The notes below the pieces were generated by a model that saw nothing but the letters and a program-made list of their open reading frames with translations, was not told where the DNA came from and did not search any database. Of a stretch of 64,000 bases of DNA, positions 1-13,181 are shown piece by piece. The DNA is taken from NCBI GenBank assembly GCA_019096065.1, contig JAGUCH010000001.1, positions 15,562,001 to 15,626,000 on the forward strand. The letters run 5' to 3'. The number at the start of each line of letters is the position of its first letter. Position 1 is the stretch's first letter. The DNA is from Paracyclopina nana. Taxonomy: Eukaryota; Arthropoda; Copepoda; Cyclopoida; Cyclopettidae. Made by a program: the position numbers and the translations under genes.

Positions 1-913
1 TTAATTGGTCAAATTCCTTGCTGTCATCAACTGCAAAGTCCGAGCCAAGCAGCAAAGTCAAAGATCATTCAGGCAATCTGGAAGTTCTACATCTTCATCT
101 CTCGCAACATTTTGAATACAATCACGAAACCTTCTCGCATTGGCAAGACATCAGCACATTATTTTTTTTTGGCGCTTCCTTTTCAAATGCTCGTAATTCG
201 AATTAATTGAATTGCTAGTTCAATTGCTGTACTAAGAGTTCTGTCAAAAGCACGACATTTCCCAGGAGAACTAAGTTAGCCAAATTAACAGGCATGGTCA
301 CGTTAATTGACCTGTTAGCATTGAAGTGACATATTCATGAATGCAGCAGTACTTTTAAGTAGTTGCATAACTTGCTTCTGATTTTTCCTATCTCCTTCAA
401 TTTGAGATTCCGATCGGCCAAATGCATTTTTCCAAAGGATTTTATGAATACATCAAAAGAAATGTCAAATGATGATGAATAGCTGATTCGTCCAATTTTG
501 CATCTAACCCAGCGAAATATCAGAGTTTTATGTGATGTGGGCTTTTGATGGTTTGCTGTAAATGATGCAGATCATTCAATTGCAGAGGTTTCAGATATGC
601 AAGCCAATAGCACATTACCAATAAATTCCCTGTCAATCGAAGTGATGCGCTCAAGTGACAACTACCTTTATTTCTACGACAGAATTTCCTTCTTTTGTCA
701 ATCTCAAATTTTCCCAATTTTGTTAGTTTTTTTTTTCACGACGTCATTCGACCAGTCAAGCAACAATGTGTTATTCGTTCATGTTTTGATAGAGTCTTTA
801 TTGATATAGCTATTTCTTTTAAAAACATACGATGATAATATTTTTTGGCAAGCAAAAAGTAACTCTGAGGTATTTTAAGTATCTTCTTCTCCATATTTTG
901 TCTATGTATAACT
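1..913. other. 3' flank of the FMRFamide-receptor-like gene
   Basis: No coding exon is supported here. The short open frames on both strands lack splice signals and recognisable protein content. The only useful signal is a minus-strand polyadenylation hexamer at 797-802, which belongs to the receptor gene whose stop codon is at 914-916. Confidence 0.6.
797..802 (-). terminator. Polyadenylation signal of the FMRFamide-receptor-like gene
   Basis: The plus strand reads TTTATT, giving AATAAA on the minus strand about 112 nt beyond the receptor stop codon. It supports ending the gene with the exon at 914-1060. Confidence 0.55.
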
Positions 914-3900
914 TCATGCCACAATTCTGGAATCTCCCTTGGAGATTTCTATCACTTTGGTGCAACTACTTGGTATTCCCAGAAGAAGTTTTGACTGAGG
1001 ATCCAAATCTGCTGCCAGATTATTTTCTCCTGTATGAGCTGATTGCTTCCTTAAATTCCCCTGAAAGAAAATTGGAGTGGTTATATTCCAGCACTGTAAT
1101 AACAACAAATCAGAGGAGCAGAAAATTGAAAAAGACAGCTCCAGTTTCAAGTTGAAAACAAATTTAAAAGGCACTTCCTTGTGTGCAATTTTCCCCTAAC
1201 TCGATTACTTTGCTCAGTTTTCCCACTTCATGAAATCCCAGCAGCTGAATTGTATGCTTGATATGAAGTAAAAGCCAAAATCTGAGCTGAGCAGGCTTTT
1301 AGCCAAAAAGCGCTAGTAATAAAATTTGCTTAAAATTGCATTTCAAGGGCACCATATCAAAAAAGTTTTTTTTTGTGGCTCAAGGGTGTCGATGTCAGTT
1401 TTGGGTGAGGAAGTTGCTGCAACTTTTTCTATTTGCCAGAAGACAGCCATTTTTTGCATAGCTTCTTTCTCAGCTCCTTAAGCTGTAGTTAGTGCATAAT
1501 TGCTTCCTAGTTCCTTCCAAAAGCAGCTTGAGTATGCAGCAGAAACATCTCTAAGCAGCAGCCTGCAATGAACAGCTCGAGAGCAGCTAACTAAAAATAA
1601 TGGAGGAATGTACTCCGCATACATTGCCTGTATTTCTGCCTTCAAACCTAAAAAGGCATCATTTTCATGGTAAAGCCGCAAACTCACCGAAGAGCCTTTC
1701 GGGGTGGAAATGTTGCTCCGAAGGGCCATTTCTTCAGGGTTCATTTGTGTGTTGGTCTGGGGGTTGGCTTTGGAGAAGCATTTGGTAAAGATGTCTGCCT
1801 GCTTGCACCCCGCCCTGCTCACGGCTGACAGGCATTCGCGAAAGACCACGTCGCCACAATAGAAAGCGAAATTGCAAGACGAATTGATGGTGCATAGGAG
1901 TGAATTGACTACAATCAAATGCTTGGCCCACGGTTGGAATGGGGCATCGTTATAGAAGAGGATCAGGAAGACCTCGTAAAACGAAATCACAATCTGGAAG
2001 ATAGAGAGAGAGATTTTTCATAGTGCACGCAAAAAAGCAGAGCATGAGGCTAATCCAGTCATTTTGTGTTGTTGTTTTAGTAAGGGAGCCTTGTTTTCCT
2101 TTCTGATAGATATTGAATAGAGCTACTACACGGTATTCATTTATCTGAAGGAGCTCACGTGTTTTCAGCAGGTTTCTATGCGCTTCAGCTCCACAGGCTT
2201 TTTTCGTCAAGTAGTTTTTAATTATTTTTGCATGCGCGTCCTAAAGACTTTTAGCTCTTAAGGGCCTTCAACAAGAAAGTGACTTGCATACTATAGGCAA
2301 GTTTTGTGCACGTTTCTCTCCGCCGCCATAATCCCAAAAAATATGCCCAGAAAGAGAGAGGGACAAATAAGTCAAAAACTTGGGAAAGCAAACAGGAGAT
2401 GGAAACTTTTGGTAGTTAATTAACATGAAAAACTTTGAGGCAGCTCATCGATAATAAAAGAGATTTATAGCAGCTTTTTAAAAATATTTCCTTGGATTCC
2501 GGCTAGTCGAGGGGTATAACTCTCAATTGTTCTAATTACCTTTCCTGTATGGCAAATGAGGAACATGACGATAATCCCTATAAGCATTCTTGTTATGCTC
2601 TGATTCCGCTTTATTCTGGCTTTACATCTGTCATCGTTAAGTGCCCCTAATGCAGCTGACGCAGACGTATTCAGAATTTTCGTCACTTTATATGAAGAAA
2701 AAGCAAGCACAGTGGTCGGAATGACGATCATCACAATCGACGTAGTGATGCACGAATACCATCGTATGTACTTCTCGTTCACCCTCAACGCCGTAGCCTG
2801 AAAAGAAATCAAAAGATGAAAAAATGCTTTTGTCCTTTTTTTGTTGGTCAAAACGGCAGAAGCAATTTGTTTTGTCGGATATTCAAATTAATGTGTGCTA
2901 CACATGGGTAAATCCATAGGAAAGCTCAGGGATCAAGCAAATAAAACAAGATTTAGCCTCGTTGTGGCAAAGTTGCCCCACCAGAATTTTTGAAAAATAA
3001 TGTTAAGTTAAGGTGCCGTTATTCTACAGTTAACTTTGAACTGCACCTAATGGTCATGAAACCTAACTTTATTTAGTCATTACATAACCATTTATGAGGA
3101 AACTTCAATTAACAGTTTCTAACTTTTAAATTACTGTAGTTATATTTAAATTACATAACAGTTGAAATAAACTCTTATACAGCCATTATGAACTGTTATA
3201 TGAATTTTAATTATACAGCTGTCACATAACCTTCTGAAACGTTACATTAAATTATCGTTTGTTGCCCTACTTGATATAGCCTTTAAATAACTGTTACAAT
3301 TGCAGTCATAACATTACAATTTTAAATGCCTGTATAATTAACTTTTTACTTACATCATGAGAAGCACCAATTTCCCCATTTCAAGACTCTTCTATAACGA
3401 TTTTTTAAAATCTTAAACTGTATTATAACTGCTATTTTACAAATTTAACACTCAGTATGGAAACTACGTTTCTGCAACTGGAAAACTGCCTTTACTTTAA
3501 TACCTTTAAGTTACAAATCAAGTCAATGAAACCTTAGTATAATGTTTATTTTTTGAATGCAATTTTACATAATAGTGTGGTAAGAGAAGATAACTTCAGT
3601 GCAGCTCACTTCATCTTGATCCTCTTCATCTGGAAAATTGATACAGTAAGCTTACATTAAAATGAACCATTACCTTACCATTTTTCAACAATTAATTTTT
3701 TACATTAATTAGTGTCATAAAATGTTAAGAGATGGCGCTATAGTATAGACTATGATTTATGTTCGTTTGCTTAATGAATCAGAGCTGAAATTGATGTCAT
3801 TTTCTAAGATATGCTGTTATGATATACTTTCATAATGAAATAATAGATCATGACTTGCTGAAAAAATATATTCTGAAGAGAATTTAATTATATAAAATTA

Positions 3901-6900
3901 ATATTTCTCAAAACCTCTCTATTTATGAAATAAGTGTTAACAAAATTTTCCTTTGAGCCTTATTTATCAAAATGAGACATGCTAATTTGAAGTATGATAC
4001 TTAAGACATGATTAATTCATTTCTGAATCTTAAACATTTAATGTCTTTAATGTTTAAGAATTAAAACTTCAGAAGAAAATTAATAAGTCTTAGTCTTTCA
4101 AGCTTCAACTTTCCTTTTAGCATTAACTTACCGTTATATCTCAATTGGAAAAAACCATCTTTTTGAGCATCTTCAAGCTTGAGCTGATTCCTGCCCATAT
4201 ATGCTAACAACATAACTTTACAGTTATAATATATATAATTTTATAATACAGTATGTAACTTTTTAGCTACAATCAATGGTTGAATAATGTCACAAATTAT
4301 CTTTGAAGAAAAAGTTTTAAAATGTTTATATAATGCTTGTGTAACGAATTTGCAAAATAAATTTGAAAGGTCTGTTTAATGCCAGTTTTATGGTTCAAAT
4401 TATGACTGATTAAAGGTAGTTTAACTTAACGTTAAATCTTCAAATTTTGGCTTATTTGTTACTGTTGCTGTAGTAGCATGGTATTTAACGGGACATCAAA
4501 CGTTAAGTCATATAGCCTTAATATACACTTATCGTTCTGGTGGGGTGGACATGTCGTTGTTTAAGGGAAAAAATGCGCAATATAGCAAATTGTGCAAAGA
4601 ATGGCTTTGACTGCCCAACTTTCATGACAAAGGTGATATCCAAAGAATTCCTTGGTGCACTTTCTAATCCATTTTCCTGCTTCAACTTTGGCCTCCTTCG
4701 TTACCTAAAGCTTCTATAGTATAGTATATACTACTAATGTGATTAAAAAAGTTCTTACTTCCTCATGCTTTTTGAGTGGAAGCAAGAAAAGTGGCGAACT
4801 TAATCTTTTTCTAAATGCACTTTTACTCCGTGTACTCCAATGAGAATTGAACCTAATCAATCAGCTAATATCCATTTTAATTTCAACTTTAAAGGCCTCG
4901 TTCCAAATATTCAATTTTGGCGTCTTTTCAATCTATCTCAAGGGATGGCGCCACCGTGCTATGGGGCTGAATTACCAGAAGTGGATTTTTTGGCATTTTG
5001 GCATTTTTGACGGGCATCAGACGAAATAAGCTTCCTCAGGTCTGGTTGCTATTTCCGCTATAAACAAATCGCTATTCCTCTTACGGATTCGTTTTCACCC
5101 AGCACGAAATGACGAATATTTGAAAGTACCTTTAATATCGGATGACTTTATTCAATATTGAATTGCTCCTAGCTTTCTTACTGCTTTCACTAAGAATGGT
5201 AAATTTTTTGCTTAATTACTGTAGGATCTTTCTGGCTTGTTCATGCTTAGCTTAAAATTGCTGATTATTTTCGCTTTCATAAATAAAACAATAGCGCTGC
5301 AGCAAGCTTTCCATTATAGTACATCAGAGTTGCCAAACAATGTTATATCCCGTTCATCTGCCCCCAAATTCCTTACGATAAAGCACGCCGAACGCCTTAC
5401 GGAAAGGAGAAAAATTGTCTTATGACAAACACAAAAGTAAACTTCTGCTGATGCTAATACTTTGGAAAAAACGGGTCAATTTTAAGACTATTGAAAAGTA
5501 AACACTCAAAATGACATTTAAATTTCATTGCCAAACTGGTTACTTCTGAATCCATATTCATCACACAAATTCATATGAACCAACTCAAAAATTGCAGAGT
5601 TATTACGTATAAGATACAGCAGAAATAATCAAAGTTCTTTCTGAATTTTGCCCTAAATTTGTTAACTCGATTCCTGGCTCAACTAGTTGAGAAGCCCTTC
5701 TTTAGTGGTTTGAAAGCAAAACTCCTTTGCCTTATGACAATTTTTTACTTTCCGAAAAGCAACTATGCACATGAACGGGATATTAATGCGCTATTCTAAG
5801 TTTTGTAATTTTGAGCCCAACCCCATGCACTCAATTATATTCATTTTGTGGCATTGCAACGCCCAAAATGAGAGTAATGCAACAAGAATTTAGTATGTTA
5901 TTTGCAATCCAACAACAACGAAATCCTCATTAGCATTTGTTTTTTATCCTAGATGGAATTGATGTAGTACCATTTAGTAGTTATTTTCAAAAGTCGTGGT
6001 GAAAACGTAAAATATGCCAAGGCTAGCAGATTTGTGTAACTTTCTGCGATATTTTTCCATCTCGAAATTAGCAAAATATTTGCAGTTGTGCTTGTTCTAA
6101 AATCTGAGAAGCAGCCTTGTCAGCAGTTTTACCTTTCAAAAAAATCAGCTATTTAAGATATATTTCTGGCCTTGATCACATCAGTAATTGCTCTTTTCAA
6201 AGGCTTCATGCTATTCAGCCTAATAACTGAAATCGATAAATTGCTAAGAATAAATTACCTTGAGGGTGACTCTGGTGACATTTGTGGTCGCATTGTCCTC
6301 CAAAAAAGTGGCATTTGCGCCTTCATTTTGTTTCACCTGCGTCACGACGTACTCAAGTTCGAACCATCGGCTGAGATTGAAGAGAACTGAGAAGAGCAAG
6401 ACGAAAATGCACTGAATTTTGCCACTCTTGAGCCACTTTTTGTGCTTCAGCCCATCTGTCATCTCTACATATCTGTTCATGGCAACTGCAACCGTGGCAT
6501 ACACTGAGCAAGTCATTAGGGTGTTTAAAGCCGGTAACAAGTAGGGCGCAACATACGGAAAGACAACATTGAGGTACCTGCAAAAATAATTAAGAATTTT
6601 ATTTCCTGAGTCAGAGCAAGAGCTGCAGTAGTTTCAAAAGCCTAAACAAAATGCATCTTTAATTGAGAGTATTTACCAATTTAGCCTAGAGCAACAATGC
6701 CAAGTGCAAAAGCTAAGTTTATGTACCGAAACAATGCTACATAATGCGGAAGAATCCTCACTTTCAGCCTGTTGCAATAACTTACACAAATTAAGATTTT
6801 GCTACATTCGTTATTGACAGCAGGTAATTTCACACAACTTTTTAAGCGCAAAATTCTTAGCAGCTGTATTTTCATGCAAGTGCATTGTACTGAAATGTTC

Positions 6901-9839
6901 GAAAAAATTTAGGCTTTGCCACGAAAAAGTAACTATTATTCCATTATCTTCTGAACTACGGAGTCTTATAATGGCATATTTGATTTTGCTCTAAGCTTCA
7001 CTGTTTGATGTTTGAAACGGTTTGATGGCAATGAAATCATCTAAAAGAACCGGCAAGCCTCATTTGGTAATTATCGTTAGCCAGCAGAGATTGATTGATC
7101 AAAAAGCAAAAAGACCCTATTTTTCCTTCTTGTGTGGCCTAAATCATAAGATTCAGAGGCTTACTTTTTGGACAGCTGTAGCTGGGAAAAATTAAGCCTC
7201 TTAGGGAACAGAAAGAGAGTAGTAGGCCCTTTATGGTCTAATATAGAGGCCCATTTTTGCACCAGCACCTCAGTAAAGCTTTGATAAAAATGCATTGAAT
7301 GTTTGAAAAACATCGGATAAAGCTGATGTGCAAGCTATTTGTTACATTTTTACTCTCGGTTTCGCGGTTGGATGGCAAAGTGTAATTTCAGATTCCTGCA
7401 TTTTTAAAAGGCCCAGTGCAGTGGTCAGAGTTTGATGCTTTTCCCAACAACACCATGAATAATGCGCATGAATTTAAAGCTGATATGCTGGTATTCGCAA
7501 CGCCATAATAACAGTCCACATTATAGCTGTATATATTCAAATTCCTACCAAAAAAAGCAGCTGCTTGCGGCGCCAAGAAAATCGTTACAGACAAACAAGG
7601 CATGGAAAACCGTTAACGATTGTCTAGACACTTTGGCACCACGACAACAAAAATGCAAGCATGGCAAAAAAAGAGATTTAGCACCCGATATTTTGCTACT
7701 TTCCTCCCCCCAATTGGACTCGACTCAATTGGGATCCATAAAAATTTATGTTCTATATCTTCGCAAAATGGCTGCAGCATCTCATGAAGACTCCTTTCTC
7801 TTTTTTATCAGGTTAAAATACTTTGGCCTTTGGACTTTGTCACATGTTTTCGTGGCTTTTTTGTCCCTGTCAAGGTAAAGGCACAAAAACACTCTCACAT
7901 TTTCAGCGTTAAAAATAGCACTCGCGGGCTCTGAGCCAAAACTGTGCAGCTGTGGCAAAATTGGGTTACCTCAACAAGCCATTTGATAATAAAATTAACA
8001 TTAATTGCTTTGAGCATCGCATCAAAAAAGAGGAGCTTATGATAAGGAAAGAGTGAATAAAGTAACCAACCCAAAAACGGCCATGGCTTGACCGAAACGT
8101 GAGAAAATTGAAAATAGTGCTACACCAATATCTAAAAATAGTTATGGCAAACAATGCCAATATTGGCAAGAAATACTTGTGGCTTTTCTTTCCGCAATTT
8201 TCCAAGAGAAAAAAGAGAAACAACACTCTGAATAAAGTTTTCAAATTAGCAAATTCACAGCCGTTATAACTTTAAATTATGAGATCATTAAGCCTCATTT
8301 TTTGTGCAAAATGAGGAAAATGCCGGCAACAATGGCTCCACAGAGCGAATAATGGGCTGATGACGTCTTTGGCAAAATATAGAGCACGTTTCCAGAATGC
8401 TCCGTTTACGTAAAAGACAAAAGCCATCTTTCCCATGGGACATTTTAGGCTATAGATGCGAGAAATGAGAACACGGCTCATTTGAGCCTAGGACGGAATT
8501 AACAGAGCTGATGGTGCGTAAATATGGCGGAGAAAAGAAGCCACTCTCGCAATAATGAATGTTCAACAAAAAGGGCCAGAATCAGCTGATAAGTGGCTCC
8601 TTTACAAAGTGTCCTTAAAGGTTTTCAAAGAACATCAAAGAGAGGAAAAGCAAGTGGCTGGTTCTGATTACAAAACTATTTTCAGCAACCCAAATTGAAT
8701 TGTAAATGCAACAGCTGAAATGCAACTCGATACTGGTGGCTTAACTTACAAAGTTTCAGCCAATATATAATTACATTGCGACTGTAGCACTGCAGAAATC
8801 AGCACCAATGTAAGCTAATGAAGAAGAGCTGCTGGGTATCCTTTTGTGCTGTTGCAATATCTCTAAGAAAGTAGCAGTTGCAGCTCGTGAAAGTCTGACA
8901 GAAAAGTTCCTCGAAATTGGGCCCCAAGGTATTTTAGTACAAAAGGGTGGTCATTTTTTTCCCAACGTTTCCCTTCGGAATTTCTGTCCACCATGGAAAA
9001 TTACCAAGGTCTCACCTTGAAAAAAGAGCCTCGTGACATTTTAGCACCTAGATTCGCTATTTTTAAGCAACCTGCATTTTAGCCTTGAAAGACACGACAA
9101 TTTGCTGACGTCAAGCTTGCTGATCGCCAATTTAAATTAAGCGCCAATATTTGAGACTAATTTGGCTAATGCAAAAATCACTCGTTCGGAAGCGGCTTAT
9201 TTTAGGGAATTTCGCGACATGTTACGTTTAAGGGATGGCAAATTAAGTTTGGTCAAGTCAATTATAAACTTCCTTGCCAAAATGAAGTGTTCAGCAACAA
9301 AGTTATCCGCGTCTAAAAGAAAATTCAATTTAAAGGAGAGGAGGACCCCAAAACATTTTGCCCTAACACAATTAGTTTTCAGGACCCGGACGCCAGCGCT
9401 AAAAGAGCAGCATAAAGAAAAGTCTGTTTCGTGAATAAGGCCATCAAAAAAGTAGAGTCTTTGAATTATTTTCAGAAAGAAGCTTAAAGTGAGCAGAGTA
9501 TGCTGTCTACGGTCTACAGTGGTTGGTAAATGGCCTTTTGCACTGGCGCAGTATGGTGTCTGAGTGGCGCTTGTGGGAGGGTACTTCTGCTTAAATCATA
9601 ATAAAATATGCTTACCATTCTGAAAGGACTGGCAATGTAAACATAGGAAAGATGGAGAGCAGGAAAAGGTTGTCAAAAGTAGCCAGGCCACATAGGATAT
9701 CCACGAGAGACTTCTTCAGCTTGACTTCTCGGTGATTTAGGACCACTATGGTCAAGGTATTGGCAAGCAGCCCCACCAGAGAAACTTGGGGCACAATCAG
9801 CCCCTCCACCACATACTTGAAGTGGTCAATTTTGATCAT
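914..9839 (-). CDS. FMRFaR: FMRFamide receptor-like class A neuropeptide GPCR (417 aa, five coding exons)
   Basis: A seven-helix plasma-membrane receptor expected to bind FMRFamide-type peptides and signal through G proteins. Coding exons in order: 9839-9616, 6577-6259, 2797-2540, 1993-1688, 1060-914; all junctions are GT/AG and the phases close (1,254 nt). Exon 1 carries TM1-2, exon 2 TM3-4, exon 3 TM5-6, exon 4 TM7 and the start of the tail. TM7 has the family's NSSxNFxxYC pattern instead of NPxxY. TM3 ends in NRY where most class A receptors have E/DRY. The loop after TM4 has three clustered N-glycosylation sequons (NAT, NAT, NVT). The ATG lies 2 nt after a strong acceptor (CCTTTTCAG), so at least one 5' untranslated exon lies upstream. 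Exon 4 stays open past its GTGAGT donor to a stop at 1478, allowing an alternative tail. The family call rests on TM3 and TM7 motifs; another related peptide receptor is possible. Confidence 0.78.
2976..4545. mobile_element. Non-coding inverted-repeat element in receptor intron 2
   Basis: An 11-bp terminal inverted repeat, CCCCACCAGAA at 2976-2986 and its exact reverse complement at 4535-4545, bounds about 1.57 kb of very AT-rich DNA. The interior has no credible open frame but many degenerate copies of a CATAAC/GTTATG-like word, suggesting decayed internal repeats. Both ends are flanked by TG. The same terminus, with one mismatch, bounds the shorter element at 13182-13466, so these look like non-autonomous members of one DNA transposon family. 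The superfamily is unknown. Confidence 0.5.
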
Positions 9840-11570
9840 GGCTGAAAAGGAAAGAGTGGGCAGATTGTAATATTATTAAATTACTGCAAGTTGGTGGTGT
9901 GACATCTGTGTAATAATACAAACTGACAAAAATACACGTTGTGCCTCTAGTGTCACCAACAGCCTACGACGACTCACATGCCATTTTTCTCAATTTATCT
10001 CACAAGATTGGAATCTGGGATCAAAAGGAAGAAGATGTGTTGCTTTTTCCTCGCAATGGGAATGTGTGTGGCGAGCCACATAAAAAGGAAAAAATTGATC
10101 AGAATGTTGTCTAGCTTTTCATGCATTTGTGGCTAAGTGAGCAGTTTTCTTTGTGCGCTCAAAATTCAATCACTCAGTATTCAATTCTCGAGCTCAAAAC
10201 TATCTGTTCCCCTTAGTTTCAGGATTTTTTTTTGTGATTTTTATCTGATTTGAAATCGGATCTCTATCAAGGCATAATCCTGTCATGTCCCAATGCACGC
10301 ATTGTAGCAGCAAGAAAAGTTCTTCACTCAGAGACTAGCAACTTCCTGTTGGTACAGCGCAAGTTCACATTCGAGAAACTCCATGCATGAGTTCAAGTTC
10401 ACCTAAGGCTACATGGGAAGACAGCAGCAAAGTGGTTTGCCAGGGACTCAAAGAGGCTAACTCATTCCAATTATTCAGCTTTGTTGAGATTGGACACCGC
10501 TTTACTCCAATGCTCGAGCTTACATGCTGATTTGCTTTCCCCAAGCAGATGAGTGAAAGCTGCCCATTAGCGAAGAAAGCTTTAATTGCTTGAGATGGAA
10601 GACAACTAAATATAGATCATTGCATGCGCTATAATGGGTATTGCTACACCCATGTCTGCATGTGTTGTACCAACCTTATCAATTTTCAATGAAGATGTAC
10701 TCCTACATTTACGGTGAGGAAAGTGAGAGGGATATAGCTATCTTGTCTCATTACATTTGCCGAACAAATTGCCTCGTAATGAATATGAAGGGGCTGAAAT
10801 AATTATGAATGAGCGTTATGATGCGAAAAATTGCTCTCAGTGTGTGATGAGCCAAGCTTCATTTCACATTTTCCCATCCCCATTGACAACTTTTCACATT
10901 ATCAAAAGTTCGCTCATAAATCCTGCTTAAACCAAAAAACCCTCAATTATTGCTTGGTGCCACTTGAAAAATATTGTTGCCATTTTATGTCATAGCTCTT
11001 AAGCAGATTTTTTTATTTGAAGATTATCTATATTGTTTTTTAGCCAAGTATACAAATACTTTTGGTATTTCCACGAGTAAAAACCTGACTATCATGCATG
11101 CATATGATTGGACAGGAAGGAGAGGGCTGTTTTCGACCTTCTTTCAACATTTGAGGAAAACTAACAAAAAACAGCTTTCGAGACCGTTGAGTTTTAGGCA
11201 AATACTACTTGCTGCGATGCATAAACTGGAGCAATGATTTATTCATTTATCGACACAGACAGTGCTTCAATGTATTCCTTCCATTTTGAGTACAATTACA
11301 CAACAGTTTTACCTAGGGGGCTAGACTATTTGTTTTCAATACTACGGCAAAAGACAAAGTATTTTGCGAACGAGCATGTCTGCATAGCTTCGTGTCTGGT
11401 TATGTTTAAAGTTGCATCACAACATTGAGCGGTCATCAATCTCTTTTACATTCGGATACAGCCGATTTATTTATCTTTTCCCAAACGCTTCCCAAGCTGA
11501 ATTAAGAAATCTCTATTTCAGATGTAGTTTTTCGGACATACATGAGTTCTCCTGAGGTCTCAATACAATA

Positions 11571-11723
11571 GCCCGGTTCCAACAATGAAAATCAGTATAG
11601 TATAGACACCTTACTTATACTTATAAGTATAGTATGGTCCGTGCTAGCTCGCGCGCTCAGCTGCACCATACTATACTGGTTAATCGTACTTATACTATAC
11701 TTATTTTGTTGTTGGAACCGGGC
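11571..11723. mobile_element. 153-bp MITE with TA target duplication
   Basis: Perfect 15-bp terminal inverted repeats, GCCCGGTTCCAACAA at 11571-11585 and its reverse complement at 11709-11723, are flanked on both sides by TA (11569-11570 and 11724-11725). Inside, AGTATAGTAT-type words recur in inverted orientation, so almost the whole element can fold back around a short GC-rich centre near 11650. The TA duplication and small size point to a Tc1/mariner-type MITE. It carries no open frame. Confidence 0.8.
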
Positions 11724-12908
11724 TAATTAGTGAAATAATTAAATTGCTTCTTTTTCGTTCAGTCACATACAAGTGCTCATACAGTGCTACAACATGTGTG
11801 CTTATGCCTAATTGAGATCTATTTAGAGCTTTAAATCCAGACCATTCTCAAGCCTAAAATAGATTTCTTCAAGGATTTTTCTTGAACCAAACAAAGGCTC
11901 ATGAAGAGTAGCACCCAAAAGTGTTGACTTTGAAACTGAGACAAAAAGATCCCTTTCAATATGTGATACACTTTTTGTCCTAACTACAAAACATGGCGAT
12001 TAAATATGTAGAACGCTTGAGCATAACACTGGCCAGGGCAAGACGAAAGTAAAAAATACATATAAATGAAGGCAGCTTTCAAGTAACTAGAGGTAACTAG
12101 AAGCGAACATTGAAATTGAGAATAACGTTCTAGAGCTAAATGATCTGTGTCTTGAGCGTTACTTTAGACGCAATTCCAGTGTGTCTGTATTTTCACTGTA
12201 TTCCTCTGCATAGCCCGCAGAAGCCCAAAATTCCCAACCTGGGCGTAAAACCAGCAAAAAGTGCATTTCTCACTCACATCATTAAAAATGTTAACATTTA
12301 CATCGTTTTTACTGCTGTTCTGCTACATATAGCTGGTGCGCTTTTTTTAATTTACTCACGTAAAAGCATTAGTTTTGATTGAAATGACAGCAAAAGGTGT
12401 TAGTTCAAGTTTTTTTAGCCCAATGTAATTAATGTAACACCTTGGATTGCACATTGTGCTTCCGCACTGGCACTAATACGTTTTTTGTAATTACAGCGAT
12501 ACATTTTTTTTCTTTTAATATAAGAAGCTAATTTTTTCAGGCTAAAAATGGCTCCATAAAGGAATGGTGGAAGAATTTTTACTTACTGGCAAATACGATT
12601 CAATAAGTTCTACTGCTGAGGAAGTTGGTCAGAAGATTGATCTGATAAAAACCTCAATTTGAAGGACCTTGTTGAAGGAGACTAGTATTGTTTGCCTCGG
12701 AGGCTCGACAAAGATTGAGGGTTGAGAGGAGCAGCCTCGAAAAATGAGGCCTCTAATACAGCAAAAGCGCTTCAACCGCGGTTGTAGCACGAGCGACACG
12801 AGCAACGTTGCTTTCTTACATAGCAGAATTACTGCCTCAAAAAGTCTTTCGATAGACTGAACGGGTAAAAATTACTAAAAACAATTAAGTGGGCATCCTC
12901 AACATTTA

Positions 12909-13131
12909 GGCCTGGTTCACCTGCGATATTATGATCAAAATATCGAGCGATATTATGCGGATATTTGCAAATATCAGGTACTTCCAAAATCATTTTTTTA
13001 GATTTTTTCTTCGGATTCGGCCTTTTGGCACCAAAAGCCATCCTACAACAGTATCTGAATTCTCAGTTTTTCAGTATTTCGCTCCGATATTTTGACAAAA
13101 TATCAGATATTATAAGCAGGTGAACCATGCC
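12909..13131. mobile_element. 223-bp Tourist-like (PIF/Harbinger-type) MITE
   Basis: The left end GGCCTGGTTCACCTGC (12909-12924) matches the reverse complement of the right end (13116-13131) at 15 of 16 positions. TTA flanks both sides (12906-12908 and 13132-13134), the 3-bp duplication typical of PIF/Harbinger elements. Further in, TCAAAATATCG words repeat in inverted orientation near both ends, so the complementary arms extend to about 50 bp with gaps. A 70-codon open frame inside is incidental. Confidence 0.75.
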
Positions 13132-13181
13132 TTACACATTTTGCTCGATTCATTGCATTCGTGTTGCCTAATAGGAAAATG

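Noticed and set aside
12829-13041. 70-codon frame with a basic segment
   Set aside because: It lies largely inside the Tourist-like MITE and arises from its repeated sequence.
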